Shown: positions 10,001-19,046 of the stretch, piece by piece
Numbering within the stretch: position 1 is the first letter of the stretch
Layout: each line of letters starts with the position of its first letter
Origin: GCA-2786165 sp964625775
GTDB taxonomy: Bacteria > Pseudomonadota > Gammaproteobacteria > Legionellales > Legionellaceae
NCBI GenBank assembly: GCA_964625775.1
Contig: CAZVEH010000016.1
Location: 1 to 50,732, forward strand
Length of the DNA: 50,732 bases
Reading direction: 5' to 3'
Translations under genes and position numbers: made by a program
Notes under the pieces: model-generated
The model's input: the letters and a program-made list of their open reading frames with translations, nothing else
The model's database searches: none
Told to the model about the DNA's origin: nothing

Positions 10001-13000
10001 GATCAAACCCAGCAAGCCATGAGTTATCGAATCGTTGATAAACCACGAACTACAACTGGTAGTAGTATCTTCGATGTCGCCAATCCTCTCCAAGGCTATT
10101 TGATCATGAAACGTGCTCCAGGCCGCTCTTACCAACAAATGGCCAATGATCGTCTAAAAGTCCAACAAAGAGATAGAGTGGATTATCATAATCCTGATGC
10201 TGGAAAAACATACGAAGACGTGCGTCGCGATCTTCAAGACACCTTAAATTTATCTTCTGCAATTTTGCACAAAGCCATGGAACTGGGCCAAGGCTCTAGT
10301 CATGTCCGAGTCACCCACAATGATATCAAACCTGAAAACTTCAATGCCGAGCGCAAACCAGATGGCTCCTGGAACGTGAATTTTACCGACTGGGGAACTG
10401 GGGGCTTTGAAGTAACAGGAGTCCAGGAAGAGAAGATACCTAACAGTTTTAAACCTCTTTTGAGCGCTCTCAAAATCGGCTCAAAACAAGAAGTTTCGGA
10501 GCTCAACGGGCGATTTTTGAGAAAAATAGGCAAAAGTTTTGTCTATGGCGTCAACCCACAATTACAAATTCTAGGTGGGAAATTCCACTGTACCCTACCT
10601 TATATCAGCCCTAAAATAAAAGATTTTACACGCTCAAATAGCATCATATCGTCTATTCCAGCGACTGACGGAACACTAGACAACTGGGCGCTCACAGCCA
10701 TGCTTTTCGGCGTATGTAACAAACAGGCTTATTTAGATTTTTCTAAAGGTCGTGCCAATCAATACTATGTGATTCCAGGGATCCTTGAAGAAGATAAAGG
10801 TCAGCTCACTATTGTTAATCCGGAAAAATTTAATGAATACTTCGGGGTAAAAAACCTCGGTGGAGAGAGCTACAACGATGCTGTGATGTATATACCTGGC
10901 AATACACGCGAAGGCGAACCCTTGCATTTATATCGTCGTTTATCTGATATTGCTGAAGGGTTAGATCCCCAAACACCTGAATATAACCAAATTCAACTTA
11001 TTTTAAGTACTGTATCTTTATCAATTAAAAATGGTACAGGCTTACCAAAAAACCAATTACAAGATTTTGTTAAAATGGCACAAAAGATCCTGATAAGCCT
11101 TGACCCTGAAGCCAAAAAAGCCGCAGAAATGCTTGCACAAAGTGAACAGGCTAAGCAAGAAAAATTGACTGCTTTATGGGCAGACGCTTTTGACACTCAT
11201 AGCAATTTGGCGCCCAAACTCAAAGACTTATGTACATTGCCGAGCACGCCAGTGCAAATTGAGCGAAGTCAAGAAAAGCTCACAGCCATTATTGATAACA
11301 TAGACCCCAATAATTACACCAATTTGATGAAAGAATGTATCGAAGCCAAACAAGAAGCTATTCTTTTGACTTTGATCGAACATCTTCAAAGAAAAAACCC
11401 AACGGGTTTACAAACACAGATCAAAGCACAAGATTTATTTCATTATGCCTTACAAGAAGGTTTAACTGAAGGCGCCAAAGTTCTATTTCATACTCTTTCA
11501 GAGGAGCAACAACCTGAACAATTATTACTTACAAGCCATCAAGCACCTTATATCAAATGGCAAGGTAGTGCTTTAGATATTGCCATTCGACGCAATGATA
11601 GTGAACAACTAGCATTTTTATTGAGTCAGATCACCTATTCAGCCGACTACATCACCATTATCAATGAGGCGCTGCATACCTCGGCAGTATTCACCAATCC
11701 TACCCTGTTTCAACAGCTAAAAGATCATTGTAAGATTGAAGATCAAGCTATTTTAGCCATGAACGACAGTGGCAAAACCCCTTCTCCCTATCATTTATTA
11801 TTAAGATCAAACCAAGCACTAAACACCTTACCATGGGTTTACTGGGAAAATACCCCAGAAGCGGCCAAACAATTTTTATTATCCCCCCAACCTTATACCC
11901 CCTGCTTGATGGCAGCGCAAGCAGGTAATATCGACGGATTATATCGTTTGCTAGATCTGGGTAAAACGGCTGAATTAAGTCCTGAAGAGTGGATCACCCT
12001 ATTCTCTCTAAGAGACATGGATGGAAAAAACATTGCCAATTATCTCTCAGAACATAACGTTAGAGAGGTTTTACCAAAGCTCATCACTCGCATCAAAGAC
12101 ATTCCAGGTGTAAGTGAAGAGCAGAAACATGACATATTGAAGCAACTGTTGTTAAATTCAAAGCCTCATAACCCTGTAGAAAATGAATTAAATCGAAATA
12201 AAAGTAGTGAAGCAGACAATCTGGCTTGGATGACGCAATTACAGAGTGCTATTTTAGCAGCAGCACCAGGAAAAAATGAACCATCCAAAGAAATGTGTGA
12301 CATATATTATGGGTTGTTGTTAAATAATAAAAAGTGGCTGATCTCAAACAGAACAAACCCAGCATTAGATCGACTCATGATGCCATCCAGCATAAACTGG
12401 ACATACCCTTTCTACCTGTTATCTCAGCTGGCCAAAACTAGGGACTTGGTCGAAGAAACACGAAGGTACTTCGAAAATAAAGCTGCAGATCTACACAACC
12501 AGCATCCCACAGAACAGTTCACCGCAGACCATGAGCAACACTTCTTCGATTTAGAAACCGACCTCACCCGAAGAACCGCCTACATCACGGAAGTGTTGGA
12601 AGCATTAAGTGCTTCGAATGTGGAAAAAATGCGACTCGCATTAGAATTGCAAGCTCTTAGGACTCAAGCTCACAGTGTAAGAGAGCAGTTAGTAGCCAGC
12701 AAGGCTCAAACAGCGGCTACAACAAACGAATTGCAAACCAAATCACAAGAATTAGAAAAAGCAAAAGCAAAAGAACAAGAGCTCAGATCAGAATTGCAAG
12801 CATTGGGTGCAAGTGAGGCGCAAGAGCGCAAAAAACTTTCTCAAAAATTAGAGCGCCAAACAGAAAAGACCCAAACATTAACAGATGGTGTAGAAAGCTT
12901 AACATCCACGTTAGCGGCACTGAAAGTCGAAAAAGAACAACTGGCTGAGCAACAGCAAGTATTAAAAGAAGCACTAAGCGCGGCACAATCAGCTCTCCAA

Positions 13001-15668
13001 ACAAGCGAAGAAGACGCGCAACGCAAACAAGAAGCCATTACAGGGCTTGAAGCAAAAGTAGCAGCTCTAGACACAAGGCTTAGTGAGGTAAAAGCCTTAT
13101 TAGACGAACAACATATACAATACCAAAGACAAGAGGCAATCATTGAGCAAAATACACAAGCATTACATGACGCCGAAGCTGCTCGTGCCCAACTTGAAGC
13201 ACAGGGAGAAGCATCGAAAGCACTACTGAGTGAAAAAGACAGAGAAATCGTAGACTTAAACAGAAAACTTGCAGAAGCAGAAGCAGCACGCTCGCAAACA
13301 TTAGCATCACATAGTGAGCTACAAGGTGAATTAAGCCGGTTAGAGGGAACTCTAGCGCAATTGCGGGATGAAAATCAGAGCAAGGATACAAAATTGGCTG
13401 CGGCATTAGCAGAATCTGCTGCACAGTTGGCTGCTTTGCAAGAACAAAGTGAGAGGATTTTATCTCTTGCAGAAAGAGTCGAAGCTTTAGATGCCCAAGC
13501 CAGAAATACCACCGCTCTCCTAGAAAAACAAACCGCTCTTGCCCAAAGCCTNNNNNNNNNNNNNNNNNNNNNNNNNNNNNNNNNNNNNNNNNNNNNNNNN
13601 NNNNNNNNNNNNNNNNNNNNNNNNNNNNNNNNNNNNNNNNNNNNNNNNNNNCCAACAACAACTTTCTGATGCACAAGCTGCCGCCCAAAAAACCATTGCT
13701 CAACTTGAAGCACAAATCTTTACCCTTGCAGAAAGAGTCGAAGCTTTAGGTAACGAAGCCAGAAATACCACCGCTCTCCTAGAAAAACAAACCGCTCTTG
13801 CCCAAAGCCTTCAAACCCAGCTCGATGCAAAACAAACAGAATTGGCAGAAGCCATCCAATCAGGCGCCGACACTCAACAAGAATTACAACGTCAAATCCA
13901 AAGCATTCAATCACAACTCGCAACACACTTGGCTTCTATCTCAACTTTAACTGACAAACTACAAGTATCTGAAACCAAAGCCGCTCGCTTAGAGCAAGAA
14001 TTAGGTGCATCTCAAGAAGAAAACCAAGGATTAACAACCTCTTTACAAGAAACCCAACAACAACTTTCTGATGCACAAGCTGCCGCCCAAAAAACCATTG
14101 CTCAACTTAAGCAACAAATCTTAACCCTGGAACAACAAGTCGCAGCTCAAGCTTTAGAAATTGAACTATCAAATGCACAACTCGCAACATTAGAAATAGA
14201 ATTCGGCGGACTCAATGATGAACTAGCACGGTCAGAAGTATCTTTGGAAGAAAGTCTTGCGGCACAAAAAGAAATTCAGGCCCAGCTGAAAGAATCAAAA
14301 GAAGAAAATGTCCAATTAGAAGCACAATTACAAGAACTTCAAAATGCCCATGGATCTATGCAAAAGGCGCATGCTAAATTATTGCAAAAAACTAAAGAAC
14401 AAGAACAAAGCATCACCCATCTTGACAAAATGATCGTTGATTTGACACAACAGAATAAAACGCTTAGCGCACTCATTGATTCAAAGGATGAACAAAATAG
14501 CGATTTACGATCTCAGCTTTCAACATCTGATGAAGCAATCCGTAAACTTAAAACAAAGGAACAAGGATTTTCTGATGCTTTGTTATCAAGAAACCAAACG
14601 ATAGAAGACTTAAAAGCTTCACTTCGAGAAAAAGATGCTTACATTAAACAACTTGAAGCTCGATGTAGATTATTGCAAGATCAGTTGAAACACCGTATCC
14701 CAGAATCAAGCTTGGATTTCGCACTTGCAGAACAAGAAAGATTGAGGCAACTGTATTTTGAAGCTCAAAAAACAATAATACAACTACAAAGGGAAATGAC
14801 TCCCCGAGAATCGCAACATTCCGTCCAGCAACGAGCCAAGGCATCAGCAACACAAAGACCGAAAAAACGTGCTAATGCCGACCAATATCGACGAAGAAAT
14901 GACCCTCCTCCTGCCGAAGCTCCAGCTGATAGTGATACGGATGAAGGCTTTTCTGTCACTCGTCAGGACGCTCCATCCAGCAAAAATCGATCCGGCGCCA
15001 CTACCGAAGAAGAAGACGAACGAGAAGGCTTACGGGTCACGGCACACAGACAACACACAGGGACTATGTTCCCACCGGCCCAGCGTCATCATAGTAGCCA
15101 TAAAACAGAATCTAAAGCTACACCCATGCCTGATTCCTCTGGTGGCGCAACAAAGACAAGATCTAGCACCAGTACCAGCAGCAGCAGCGGCAGCTCTTCT
15201 TCCTTACTACCTCCGGCACTGGGAGATGCTGCCTCTGCAACACTATATTCAAACAGGACGTTACAAGATGTGGATGCTGATATTGGAGAAGCTATTGGTG
15301 CTTTAACCGATCCTGCGTCTTATGTTCACAACATCATTGATAATAAGTTTGTACGCTTGGAAAAAATCGATCCAGGCCATACGCCTAAAAAATTGTTAGA
15401 CGCCACTGTAGACAAGGTCACTGTGTATCGACGATTTACTGAAGATCCAGCCATTCCTATTGAGGAACGCGCTCGGGTGATTTTAAAATCAATGGGTATC
15501 CCACCAGCAGATGGTTTCGAATTCCCTGAAGCACTGGTCATCAACGGCAAACGAAATAAAACAGACTTTGTGGATAACGGCGGAGAATTATACCAAGTCA
15601 TTCAAAGTATGTTTGAACAATACGAGGCAAAGCTTGCCGCAATCCATACACCTGTTTCAAGATTCTAA
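7097..15668 (+). CDS. Giant kinase-like / ankyrin-like / coiled-coil protein, candidate secreted effector (interrupted by assembly gap)
   Basis: A single gene of about 2,900 or more residues, interrupted by 100 N at 13552-13651. Residues 1-850 are mostly helical and unrecognised. Residues about 880-1230 look like a eukaryotic-type Ser/Thr kinase: glycine loop GEGQQGTV (about 897), catalytic loop HNDIKPENF (about 1072), DWG in place of DFG in FTDWGTGG (about 1096), activation-segment end LPYISPK, and helix-F-like DNWALTAM. Residues about 1445-1660 contain degenerate ankyrin-like helices (SALDIAIRRNDSEQLAFLL; CLMAAQAGNIDGLYRLLDLG). From about 1828 onward it is a Gln/Ala/Glu/Leu-rich coiled coil with tandem repeats, then a low-complexity acidic/Ser-rich linker and a globular C-terminus. 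There is no signal peptide. The frame differs across the gap, which I attribute to the arbitrary N count rather than a mutation. It lies 271 bp after icmN, and the architecture fits a Dot/Icm effector; secretion is inference. Confidence 0.8.
13467..14110 (+). repeat. In-gene tandem repeat, unit 402 bp (134 residues) of coiled coil
   Basis: TTGCAGAAAGAGTCGAAGCT starts at 13467 and again at 13726. CCAACAACAACTTTCTGATG starts at 13652 and again at 14054, an offset of 402 bp. Protein-level copies read LAERVEAL..ARNTTALLEKQ, then a common coiled coil, then QQQLSDAQAAAQKTIAQL. Near-identity at DNA level shows recent duplication or gene conversion. Confidence 0.85.
13552..13651. other. Assembly gap of 100 N inside the coiled-coil repeat
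   Basis: Exactly 100 N, a conventional scaffold placeholder. Both flanks belong to the same 402-bp repeat unit, so the assembly broke at a collapsed repeat. Repeat arithmetic predicts a true missing length of 243 bp, or 243 plus a multiple of 402, which also restores the reading frame. Confidence 0.95.
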
Positions 15669-15669
15669 T

Positions 15670-15820
15670 GTAGGTTGGGCCGTTCGGCCCAACATCCCCA
15701 CTCGTCGGCAACTTTTTTAAATACCCTACGTATCACGAGATTTAAACCCCGCATTACAAGCTTAATCATGCGGTCTCTTCATGTTTCATTGAGTTGTTGG
15801 GCCGAAACGGCCCAACCTAC
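15670..15820. repeat. 151-bp palindrome-ended element (REP doublet), copy 1
   Basis: Begins GTAGGTTGGGCCGTTCGGCC and ends with the inverted form CGGCCCAACCTAC. The interior (CGTCGGCAACTTTTTTAAAT, CACGAGATTTAAAC, TCTCTTCATGTTTCATTGAG) is shared with copies at 16505 and 16743. It starts 2 bp after the giant gene's stop codon. Each end contains a GTTGGGCCGTTCGGCCCAA-type hairpin, as in REP/BIME elements mobilised by RAYT transposases. Confidence 0.85.
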
Positions 15821-15856
15821 ACAGGTGCCGAGCCACATGAGCTTATACCATTGAGC

Positions 15857-16261
15857 TTATTTATGAGAATCGATATAACACAATGCAACATCAGTTAAAA
15901 ATGAAGACCGATTTTTAACCGCATGACTTTTTATATAAAGGTCGATAATATTTAATACCCTTTCTGGAATAGTGATATTTATTCTTTTTGCTTTACCTGA
16001 AATTTCAGTCAAATCAATTTCTATGATAGCCCATACACCATTTTTGTAAGCCTCATCTTCTACCCAATGTTCCAAAGAGGTTGCGATTGGCAATGCTTCT
16101 TCATCTAATAGCAAACCCTCCAAATGACACTCAATCGCTTCTTTAACATTGCTCAATGCTTCATCGTAGGTATCCCCTGCTGAAAAGCATCCAGGAATAT
16201 CAGGCACAATTACCCCATAATCACTGTTTTCATCTTTATGAATTACAATCGGATATCTCAT
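15857..16261 (-). CDS. hicB: HicB-family antitoxin
   Basis: 134-residue antitoxin and repressor partner of HicA. The N-terminal HicB-like (degenerate RNase H fold) domain reads GVIVPDIPGCFSAGDTYDEA. The C-terminal ribbon-helix-helix DNA-binding domain reads RINITIPERVLNIIDLYI and would bind the operon's promoter. The start lies 1 nt past the hicA stop, and the GGGGAGGATA ribosome site lies within the end of hicA, so translation is coupled. The pair is enclosed by two copies of the 151-bp element. Confidence 0.92.
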   Translation of the reverse strand: MRYPIVIHKDENSDYGVIVPDIPGCFSAGDTYDEALSNVKEAIECHLEGLLLDEEALPIATSLEHWVEDEAYKNGVWAIIEIDLTEISGKAKRINITIPERVLNIIDLYIKSHAVKNRSSFLTDVALCYIDSHK

Positions 16262-16262
16262 A

Positions 16263-16454
16263 TTATCCTCCCCACTCTATTTCTGCCTGTTTAAATATAC
16301 TTTTCAAAGTTTTTATTGGTAAATCTTTCTTAGGATGTGGAATAGTCACTCGTCCTTTTTTAATAGGATGTTTAAATTGGCAATGACTACCTTTTTGGTG
16401 GAATTTAGTCCAGCCATCCTTTTCAATTATTTTTATAATTTCAGAGCTTTTCAT
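16263..16454 (-). CDS. hicA: HicA-family mRNA interferase toxin
   Basis: Small 63-residue double-stranded-RNA-binding-fold toxin that cleaves mRNA and is neutralised by HicB. It begins MKSSEIIKIIEKDGW and carries the GSHCQFKHP segment with the catalytic His, then VTIPHPKKDLPIKTLKSI. An in-frame ATG 27 nt upstream (16481) is possible, but the family start is at MKSSE. Toxin-first gene order, as in the classic hicAB operon. No sign of inactivation. Confidence 0.9.
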   Translation of the reverse strand: MKSSEIIKIIEKDGWTKFHQKGSHCQFKHPIKKGRVTIPHPKKDLPIKTLKSIFKQAEIEWGG

Positions 16455-16463
16455 TTCTCTAAT

Positions 16464-16480
16464 TATACACACTATACACA
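16464..16480 (-). promoter_or_regulatory. Candidate hicAB promoter/operator with direct repeats
   Basis: TATACACA occurs twice (16464-16471 and 16473-16480 on the plus strand) separated by one base, giving TGTGTATA repeats on the coding strand. One overlaps a TATAAT -10-like box just upstream of hicA. A HicB-binding role is inference. Confidence 0.35.
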
Positions 16481-16504
16481 TAAAAACCAGTTCAAAATTT
16501 TAAT

Positions 16505-16650
16505 GTATGGGCCATTCGGCCCAACACCCCACCCGCCGGCAACTTTTTTAACGGCCATACGTATCACGAGACTTAAACACCGTATTACAAGCTTAATCAT
16601 GCGGTCTCTTCATGTTTCATTGAGCTGTTGGGCCGAACGGCCCAACCTAC
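16505..16650. repeat. 151-bp palindrome-ended element, copy 2 (146 bp, left end degraded)
   Basis: Same interior and right end as copy 1, but the left terminus is GTATGGGCCATTCGGCCC, missing part of GTAGGTTGGGCC. Similarity to copy 1 continues about 25 bp past the right terminus (CAGGTGCTGAGCCACATGAG), so copies 1 and 2 share a longer unit than copy 3. Confidence 0.85.
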
Positions 16651-16742
16651 ACAGGTGCTGAGCCACATGAGCTTATTGCGCAACATGAGTGTGATTTTTT
16701 TGTTTCGTAAAGTGTCTGCGCTATACTTTGGAGACTTCTAAT

Positions 16743-16893
16743 GTAGGTTGGGCCGTTCGGCCCAACATCCCCAACTCGTCGGCAACTTTTTTAAATACCC
16801 TACGTATCACGAGATTTAAACACCGCATTACAAGCTTAATCATGCCATCTCTTCATGTTTCATTGAGCTTTTGGGCCGAACGGCCCAACCTAC
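16743..16893. repeat. 151-bp palindrome-ended element, copy 3
   Basis: Same length as copy 1 (151 bp), starting GTAGGTTGGGCCGTTCGGCC and ending CCGAACGGCCCAACCTAC. It lies directly upstream of the RAYT gene and forms its left flank. Confidence 0.87.
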
Positions 16894-16976
16894 ATGGACG
16901 TAGTAGGTAAGTCCCATATTGATTTGCATATCAAAAACAAGTATTTTTGCATTTCAATGGAATGCTGGATCCAACC

Positions 16977-17498
16977 ATGCGATACCGTAGAGCTATCATC
17001 CCCGGAGCAACCTATTTTTTTACGGTTAATCTCCACGATCGTCAAAGCAATTTGTTGCTTACCAAAATTGATTTGCTAAGAACAGTATTTCGCAGGGTCC
17101 AACGCCTGCATCCTTTTGTTGTAAATGCCATAGTGGTGTTACCTGATCATTTACATACTGTTTTTACCTTACCTGAAAATGATAGCAATTACTCCTTACG
17201 CTGGAATCTCATTAAAGGCTTTTTTTCAAAGGAAATTCACATGACAGAAACCATCGGTTCAAGCCGCAGGCATAAACGAGAACGCGAGATTTGGCAACGC
17301 AGGTTTTGGGAGCACTTGATTCGTAGTGAACAAGATTTGAAAAATCATATTGATTATATTCATTATAATCCAGTGAAACATGGTTATGTTGCATACCCTG
17401 CTCAGTGGAAATATTCAAGCATTCATCAATATATCAAAAAAGGTTTATTACCTGTCAATTGGGCTGATGGTTCTGAGATTGGGTTATTTCGGGATTAA
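16977..17498 (+). CDS. REP-associated tyrosine transposase (RAYT / TnpA_REP), family 1
   Basis: Y1/HUH-type single-strand transposase domesticated with REP palindromes, related to IS200/IS605 TnpA. It starts MRYRRAIIPGATYFFTVNL, as is typical of the family. The HUH motif is PDHLHTVFTLPE (HLH), and the catalytic Tyr is expected in HIDYIHYNPVKHGYV. In-frame starts at 16947 (TTG) and 16962 (ATG) are also open, but the family start favours 16977. The gene is complete. It is flanked by the 151-bp element on the left and a single GTTGGGCC palindrome 9 nt after its stop, so it is likely the enzyme that spreads this repeat family. Confidence 0.9.
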   Translation: MRYRRAIIPGATYFFTVNLHDRQSNLLLTKIDLLRTVFRRVQRLHPFVVNAIVVLPDHLHTVFTLPENDSNYSLRWNLIKGFFSKEIHMTETIGSSRRHKREREIWQRRFWEHLIRSEQDLKNHIDYIHYNPVKHGYVAYPAQWKYSSIHQYIKKGLLPVNWADGSEIGLFRD

Positions 17499-17506
17499 GT
17501 CTTTCT

Positions 17507-17525
17507 GTTGGGCCGTTCGGCCCAA
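17507..17525. repeat. Single REP palindrome GTTGGGCCGTTCGGCCCAA
   Basis: Near-perfect palindrome 9 nt after the RAYT stop and 7 nt from the convergent cyclase stop. Same core as the ends of the 151-bp elements. It could also act as a bidirectional terminator hairpin. Confidence 0.8.
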
Positions 17526-17531
17526 TTTGCG

Positions 17532-18785
17532 CTATCCTTTGGGATTTCGATGGTGTTTTCTGCCAGTGTCGATATTCTCTTTGTCAGAATCACTATTGTC
17601 TTGTTGCATTGACTTCAAGATGTTTTTTTGACTGCGTTGGTGAATAAATTTCGCGCTGGCTTCCACAGCTGCTGGTTCAAAAGCAGGGATTTCACCTTTT
17701 AAATTGGCATTTGTAGGCCAGTAATACCCTTTTTGTTTCAAATAATTGCGTATTACATTCAAATCTTCTACCGATTCTATGATGACGCAGTCTACGTCTT
17801 GTAAATTAGGCAACGTGCTTTGTTGCTCTTCAAAATACAAACTCGTTAAATCCATAGGGCGAGGGAAGATGATGGTTGCTGGCAAACTCGTGCTCAATGA
17901 ATCCGCATATGGATTGTAGAACTCCGCATTATGATGCACCGTTTCTAATCCAAAAGTTGATTTGCCACGCTTGGGATCTAGTTTTTGAATGTTTTGGTTG
18001 ATCATATACACCACGTTTTGAACACGAGGCGTCCAGTTGCCTCCTTTTGGATCTTCTTGTGCAGCGTTTTCAATGGTTTTGTCTTTTTCCAAAGCTTTTT
18101 GCAAGGATTCTTTGTCAAACGACTGAGTTCTTAAGGGAGAATGATCTGGGCTAAGCCTTCCTAGTTCCAAGTCTCGGAACGTGGGACACACAACCAATAA
18201 ATCATAATCAGCAGTAATCGGTTTTAACACCGCTTTTGCTTCTTGGGTCATGATGAGTTTGCCCAAGACCATAATAGGCTCATCGTCTAAATCACGTATC
18301 TCAAACTCTTCACCATTATAAACGGCCTCAGCACTCATCTTTACATCGCCTTTTTGCCATTCGAGAAGGTATCTTTGAGGCTCAGACGTCTCGCTCAGAG
18401 CAACATTCTGTAGAGTTTTTAGCTCATCCAAGGTCAGTACAAGAGGTATGGGCTGTAAATACTCATCTTGCTCCAAAGCATAAGTAATTTGTTTTTTATA
18501 TTTTTCTTCCCCTTTTGTTTTAGATTGGTCTATAGCATCATAACGTCCATACTGTGGATCAATAGCAATCAGCCCTTGACAAGGGCCTTCACGCCCTGTT
18601 TTATTCTTGATGACAAAAGATTTGGTGGGATACCCTTTAGAAATCCATGATTTTGCATACGTACTGACGGGTCTAATACCGATCACCACATCTTTTTTTT
18701 GAGCGGTGTCAATAATAGCCTCCAAGTGAGATTGAGGTATCCCATAAGATGCCATGTCATAAATGTTCTTTTTTCCAATAATCAT
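17532..18785 (-). CDS. ExoY / edema-factor-like nucleotidyl cyclase toxin, candidate effector
   Basis: 417 residues; I align it by eye to Pseudomonas ExoY and the anthrax edema-factor catalytic core. These toxins make cAMP/cGMP or other cyclic nucleotides in host cells after activation by a host protein (actin for ExoY, calmodulin for edema factor). Seen here: GIRPVSTYAKSWISKGYPTK then SFVIKNKT, with Lys55 and Lys62 matching the nucleotide-binding ExoY K81/K88; ITADYDLLVV with Asp193 and Asp195 matching the metal-binding pair; GGNWTPRVQNVV; and VHHNAEFYNP with His285 and Asn291 matching ExoY H291/N297; then LPATIIFPRPM and KQKGYYWPTNA. There is no signal peptide and the C-terminus is polar and charged. 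No strong ribosome site is seen; an ATG at 18755 is an alternative start. It is isolated between a REP palindrome and tRNA-Met. The family call is strong; delivery by Dot/Icm is inference. Confidence 0.87.
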   Translation of the reverse strand: MIIGKKNIYDMASYGIPQSHLEAIIDTAQKKDVVIGIRPVSTYAKSWISKGYPTKSFVIKNKTGREGPCQGLIAIDPQYGRYDAIDQSKTKGEEKYKKQITYALEQDEYLQPIPLVLTLDELKTLQNVALSETSEPQRYLLEWQKGDVKMSAEAVYNGEEFEIRDLDDEPIMVLGKLIMTQEAKAVLKPITADYDLLVVCPTFRDLELGRLSPDHSPLRTQSFDKESLQKALEKDKTIENAAQEDPKGGNWTPRVQNVVYMINQNIQKLDPKRGKSTFGLETVHHNAEFYNPYADSLSTSLPATIIFPRPMDLTSLYFEEQQSTLPNLQDVDCVIIESVEDLNVIRNYLKQKGYYWPTNANLKGEIPAFEPAAVEASAKFIHQRSQKNILKSMQQDNSDSDKENIDTGRKHHRNPKG

Positions 18786-18815
18786 ATTATTTTTTTATCA
18801 TATTGTGTTTATTTT

Positions 18816-18821
18816 ATTATA
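18816..18821 (-). promoter_or_regulatory. Candidate -10 box for the ExoY-like gene
   Basis: A perfect TATAAT on the minus strand 31-36 nt upstream of the ATG at 18785, in a very AT-rich leader. No good -35 element is visible at the usual spacing, which would suit an activator-dependent promoter. Confidence 0.35.
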
Positions 18822-18906
18822 GTACATGGTTGGAATAAATTCTTAATATTTAAAAATTACACATAGGGTGCTATACCATCCCAATCATTTGTAAAATTAA
18901 TACTGC

Positions 18907-18935
18907 TTGACATCTGGTCTCAAAAACGCGAAAAT
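18907..18935 (+). promoter_or_regulatory. Promoter of tRNA-Met
   Basis: TTGACA (18907-18912), 17-nt spacer, GAAAAT (18930-18935), then a GC-rich stretch TGCGCCC before the expected start point near 18942. A GC-rich discriminator is typical of stable-RNA promoters under stringent control. Confidence 0.6.
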
Positions 18936-18946
18936 TGCGCCCTTCT

Positions 18947-19023
18947 GGCTATGTAGCTCAGCTGGTTAGAGCGCGGCACTCATAATGCTGAGGTCGGTGG
19001 TTCGAGTCCACCTATAGCCACCA
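18947..19023 (+). tRNA. tRNA-Met (CAU), elongator type
   Basis: 77 nt including an encoded CCA. Acceptor stem GGCTATG pairs with TATAGCC (one G-U pair) with discriminator A. D arm GCTCAGCTGGTTAGAGC; anticodon loop CTCATAA with anticodon CAU; T arm contains GGTTCGAGTCC. The opening GGCTATGTAGCTCAG resembles E. coli elongator tRNA-Met rather than initiator or tRNA-Ile2. The 3' end of a tRNA is a common integration site, but no second att-like copy was found in the window. Confidence 0.96.
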
Positions 19024-19046
19024 TTTGCATGTATTGGGTATAAAAC

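Noticed and set aside
12841..13143. Long minus-strand open frames antisense to the coiled-coil region
   Set aside because: Low-complexity Cys/Ser-rich shadow translation of a repetitive coiled coil with no start signals.
13539..13669. Frameshift mutation in the giant gene
   Set aside because: The frame change coincides with a 100-N placeholder, and repeat arithmetic (243 bp missing) restores one frame.
14869..15306. 145-codon plus-strand open frame inside the 3' part of the giant gene
   Set aside because: It overlaps the in-frame C-terminal linker of the giant protein, is low in complexity, and resembles nothing known.
15670..16893. Regularly spaced repeats as a CRISPR array
   Set aside because: The units are 146-151 bp with terminal inversions and genes between them, not 25-40-bp direct repeats with unique spacers; no cas genes.
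18947..19023. Initiator tRNA-fMet or tRNA-Ile2 as identity of the CAU tRNA
   Set aside because: The 5' end pairs normally (unlike initiator), and the GGCTATGTAGCTCAG start fits elongator tRNA-Met; lysidine modification cannot be seen in DNA, so a small doubt remains.
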